From contig JAUXJL010000098.1 of assembly GCA_030624805.1 (NCBI GenBank), positions 1-7,216 on the forward strand: 7,216 nt of DNA. Reading direction: 5' to 3'. Position numbers and translations under genes: made by a program. Shown piece after piece: positions 5,542-7,216 of this stretch. A model generated the notes under the pieces. That model was not told the DNA's origin. It saw nothing but the letters and a program-made list of their open reading frames with translations, and searched no databases. The DNA is from Acidimicrobiia bacterium (lineage in GTDB: Bacteria > Actinomycetota > Acidimicrobiia > Spongiisociales > SHLN01). Position 1 is the stretch's first letter, and each line of letters opens with the position of its first letter.

Positions 5542-6762
5542 TTAGGTCGTGTCCGATTGGGCGCCGCGTCCGGCCCATGCGATCCAGCCGGCGGCGATGA
5601 AGCCGTACAGAACCATGCCGACTACGAGGGGGGTGATCGTCCCGGCCAGGTTACGGTCGATGAGGGTCCCGAGCAGGGCACCCCCGCCGAGGGACATGGT
5701 GCCGACAACGGCCGACGCCATCCCGGCCATGTGGCCAAGTGGTTCGAGAGCAACTGCGTTGACGTTGGGGATCATCGTGGCGTGCATGACCAGGACTGCG
5801 CTGATCCCAATGATGGCCACCCAGAACGATGGTTTTCCGTCTGTGAGGAGTACCACCACGAGAAGTCCGAGAGCGAGCGCTGTGTACCCGGCCACCGCAA
5901 AACGAACTGTCTGGTGGACACCAAGCTTGTGCACGATCTTGGCGTTGAACAGCATGGCGCTCCCCATCGCGGCGGCCACCCCACCGAAGATGAACGGAAA
6001 CAAACCCGGGCGCCCGTAGATCTCACCGACGATGAGCTCGGAGCTCGCCAGGTACGACGTGAACGCGCCGAACAGGAAGACCATTGCCATGGTGTAGCCA
6101 AGGCTCTGGCGGGTGGTGAAAACCTCCCGAACCGCATCGAGCACCGGCCGCAGCGCCAGGTTCCGACGGTTCTCCTCGGCCAGTGTCTCGTCCAGCCGCA
6201 TCGCCCATAAGCCAACAACAACGGCATAAAGAGCACAGAACCAAAAGATGATCTGCCACGGGCCGAGCGCGGCGATGGCGGCACCCAGGGAGGGTGCCAG
6301 GATCGGGATTGTTACGAAGACCGCCATGATGAATGACATGGCTCGTGCCATCGCATCCCCCTCATAGACGTCCCGGACCACAGCAACGACCATTACCCGA
6401 GGTCCGGCGGCACCGACACCCCACAGGAAACGGCTCAGCAGCATCAGTGGGAGGGTTGGGGCCACGGCCGACCCGACGGCGGCGATGGCATAGATGGTGA
6501 GCCCGACATATAGCACCGGCCGACGCCCGTAACGATCGGCGAAGGGACCGTACAACATCTGGCCTGAGGCCATGCCGAGGAAGTAGAGGGTGACAATCTG
6601 GGCGACGTCGGTGGAGTCCTCGGCTAAACCGAAGTGTGTGCGAATCTCGTCGAAAACGGGAAGCATCAGATCGATCCCGAGCGCCCCAAGCGCCATGATC
6701 GCCGCCAGCAACGCAGTGAACTGTTTCTTGCCGATGGCAACCGGGGAAGGCGAGGAAGTCAT
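5542..6762 (-). CDS. MFS drug-exporter family transporter, Bcr/CflA type
   Basis: A 406-residue inner-membrane protein with 12 predicted helices: about 15-37, 52-72, 83-101, 104-126, 140-162, 168-187, then a cytoplasmic loop, 218-240, 254-272, 286-305, 312-333, 344-366 and 375-397. MFS motif A is clear between helices 2 and 3 (GPFADRYGRRP, 72-82). Asp31 in helix 1 (IDLMLP) matches the Bcr/CflA pattern IDMYLP, and RFLWGVGAAG (111-120) followed by VVRD (128-131) and APSLG (156-160) fits the same group. Members are proton-driven drug/H+ antiporters (DHA1); the substrate cannot be read from sequence. Length is normal for the family. The ATG has no clear Shine-Dalgarno upstream, so the start is supported by the fit to the family N-terminus. 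A lipoprotein gene follows 30 bases on. No regulator gene is seen beside it within the window. Confidence 0.9.
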   Translation of the reverse strand: MTSSPSPVAIGKKQFTALLAAIMALGALGIDLMLPVFDEIRTHFGLAEDSTDVAQIVTLYFLGMASGQMLYGPFADRYGRRPVLYVGLTIYAIAAVGSAVAPTLPLMLLSRFLWGVGAAGPRVMVVAVVRDVYEGDAMARAMSFIMAVFVTIPILAPSLGAAIAALGPWQIIFWFCALYAVVVGLWAMRLDETLAEENRRNLALRPVLDAVREVFTTRQSLGYTMAMVFLFGAFTSYLASSELIVGEIYGRPGLFPFIFGGVAAAMGSAMLFNAKIVHKLGVHQTVRFAVAGYTALALGLLVVVLLTDGKPSFWVAIIGISAVLVMHATMIPNVNAVALEPLGHMAGMASAVVGTMSLGGGALLGTLIDRNLAGTITPLVVGMVLYGFIAAGWIAWAGRGAQSDTT

Positions 6763-6971
6763 GCGAGAAGCCAGGTTAGAGGGAGCTGCTTACGCCCGGC
6801 GACGAGGGTCTATCAGGAACCCGGGAGCACCTGTGGATCGTAAGCCTCGATCTCTACCGCCAATCAATGCCACTGGCAACAACCAGAGCGAGATGAAGGC
6901 TGGTTCGTTGACGCGCCATGAAGCCCGGCGAGGATCCCTAATTGGTCGTGGTGGAATCGCCAGGAGTCGAA
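6763..6971. other. Intergenic stretch upstream of the MFS gene; no gene seen
   Basis: No reading frame here has convincing protein content: the open frames are Arg/Pro-rich and have weaker G/C bias at third codon positions than the neighbouring genes. The promoter of the exporter should lie here, but no pair of -35 and -10 elements stood out; TAACCT (6776-6771, -) fits a loose -10 without a -35. No repeat, riboswitch or RNA gene was recognised. Confidence 0.4.
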
Positions 6972-7216
6972 CTACTCGCGAGGCTTCGTAGGTCGACATG
7001 GCCGGTCCGTCGAGAGCCGTTGGAGCGGCCCGGGCAGCCAGTGGCGATACCTCAGGCCACATTGTCCGCAAGAAAGAACTGCGTGCAAAGAGCGGCCGAA
7101 CTCCCCGCGGAGCTCATTAACCACAACAATGGGTTGGTGGCCGACGCGCTCGAGAGCCTCGATAAGGTCCGTGTGCGCCTTCACGTAAGACTCATGGAGA
7201 TCGGCACGCGTCTCCT
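6972..7216 (-). CDS. 3' end of an unrecognised gene, cut by the right edge
   Basis: The frame is open from the right edge to a TAG at 6974-6972, about 80 codons; a GTG at 7184 is in frame but need not be the start, as the frame continues upstream without a stop. The first two thirds read like ordinary soluble protein (HESYVKAHTDLIEALERVGH, then VVVNELRGEFGRSLHAV), followed by a Cys-X-X-Cys pair (SCGQCG) that could bind a metal. The last 20 or so residues are Arg/Pro-rich and look less natural, so the gene may be frayed or frameshifted near its end. It is on the same strand as the exporter, about 210 bases upstream of it. No family was recognised. It could be a true C-terminus, a pseudogene tail or a chance frame. 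Confidence 0.38.
   Translation of the reverse strand, partial: ETRADLHESYVKAHTDLIEALERVGHQPIVVVNELRGEFGRSLHAVLSCGQCGLRYRHWLPGPLQRLSTDRPCRPTKPRE

Noticed and set aside
5305..6210. 301-codon + strand frame opposite the lipoprotein and exporter genes
   Set aside because: Its product is a low-complexity Gly/Asp/His/Arg mixture with no motif, while the - strand encodes an intact 12-helix transporter.
6949..6971. tRNA-like 3' end on the - strand (GATTCCACCA preceded by TTCGACTCC)
   Set aside because: The bases around TTCGACT do not form a T stem, and no matching 5' acceptor strand (GGAATCG on the - strand) lies at the right distance.
6966..6981. Second possible LexA half-site (TCGAAC) near the exporter
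   Set aside because: The partner half is CGCGAG, not GTTCGA, so the palindrome is absent.
6790..6999. 69-codon - strand frame starting at an ATG (6999)
   Set aside because: Arg/Pro-rich product, much weaker third-position G/C than the real genes, and no recognisable motif; it overlaps the end of the better partial frame by 28 bases.

Overview
The window looks like a GC-rich actinobacterial chromosome segment. The main clues are a DUF222/13E12-type HNH endonuclease gene with a LexA box of the mycobacterial/Gram-positive type, a possible leaderless transcript, a Bcr/CflA exporter and a small lipoprotein. The class cannot be fixed from sequence alone. The compressed histidine locus is unlike the separate hisI, hisE, hisH, priA and hisF genes of well-studied Actinobacteria such as Mycobacterium and Streptomyces, so a divergent lineage (for example an Acidimicrobiia-like one) is a reasonable guess.

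Left half (1-3628, + strand): a histidine biosynthesis operon with three back-to-back genes joined by 4-base stop/start overlaps. The first, cut by the left edge, is an in-frame HisH-HisF fusion (both halves of imidazole glycerol phosphate synthase on one chain). The second is a HisA-HisI-HisE fusion of about 421 residues. The third is HisD. Together the two fusion proteins cover pathway steps 2 to 5 (PR-ATP to IGP plus AICAR), and HisD carries out the last two oxidations to histidine. hisG, hisB, hisC and a histidinol-phosphatase are not in the window; some may lie to the left.

Middle (3709-4875, - strand): convergent to hisD lies a DUF222/HNH nuclease-like gene. A consensus-like promoter (TGGACT, 17-base spacer, TGATACAAT) places transcription start almost on the ATG. 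A perfect LexA half-site pair (TCGAAC-N4-GTTCGA) covers the end of the -10 element and the start codon. The HNH asparagine is replaced by isoleucine.

Right half (4984-6762, - strand): a 12-helix Bcr/CflA-type MFS exporter is followed 30 bases downstream by a small lipoprotein, probably in one transcript. The last 450 bases hold the probable 3' end of an unrecognised gene entering from the right edge (6972-7216, -) and a stretch in which no gene was found.
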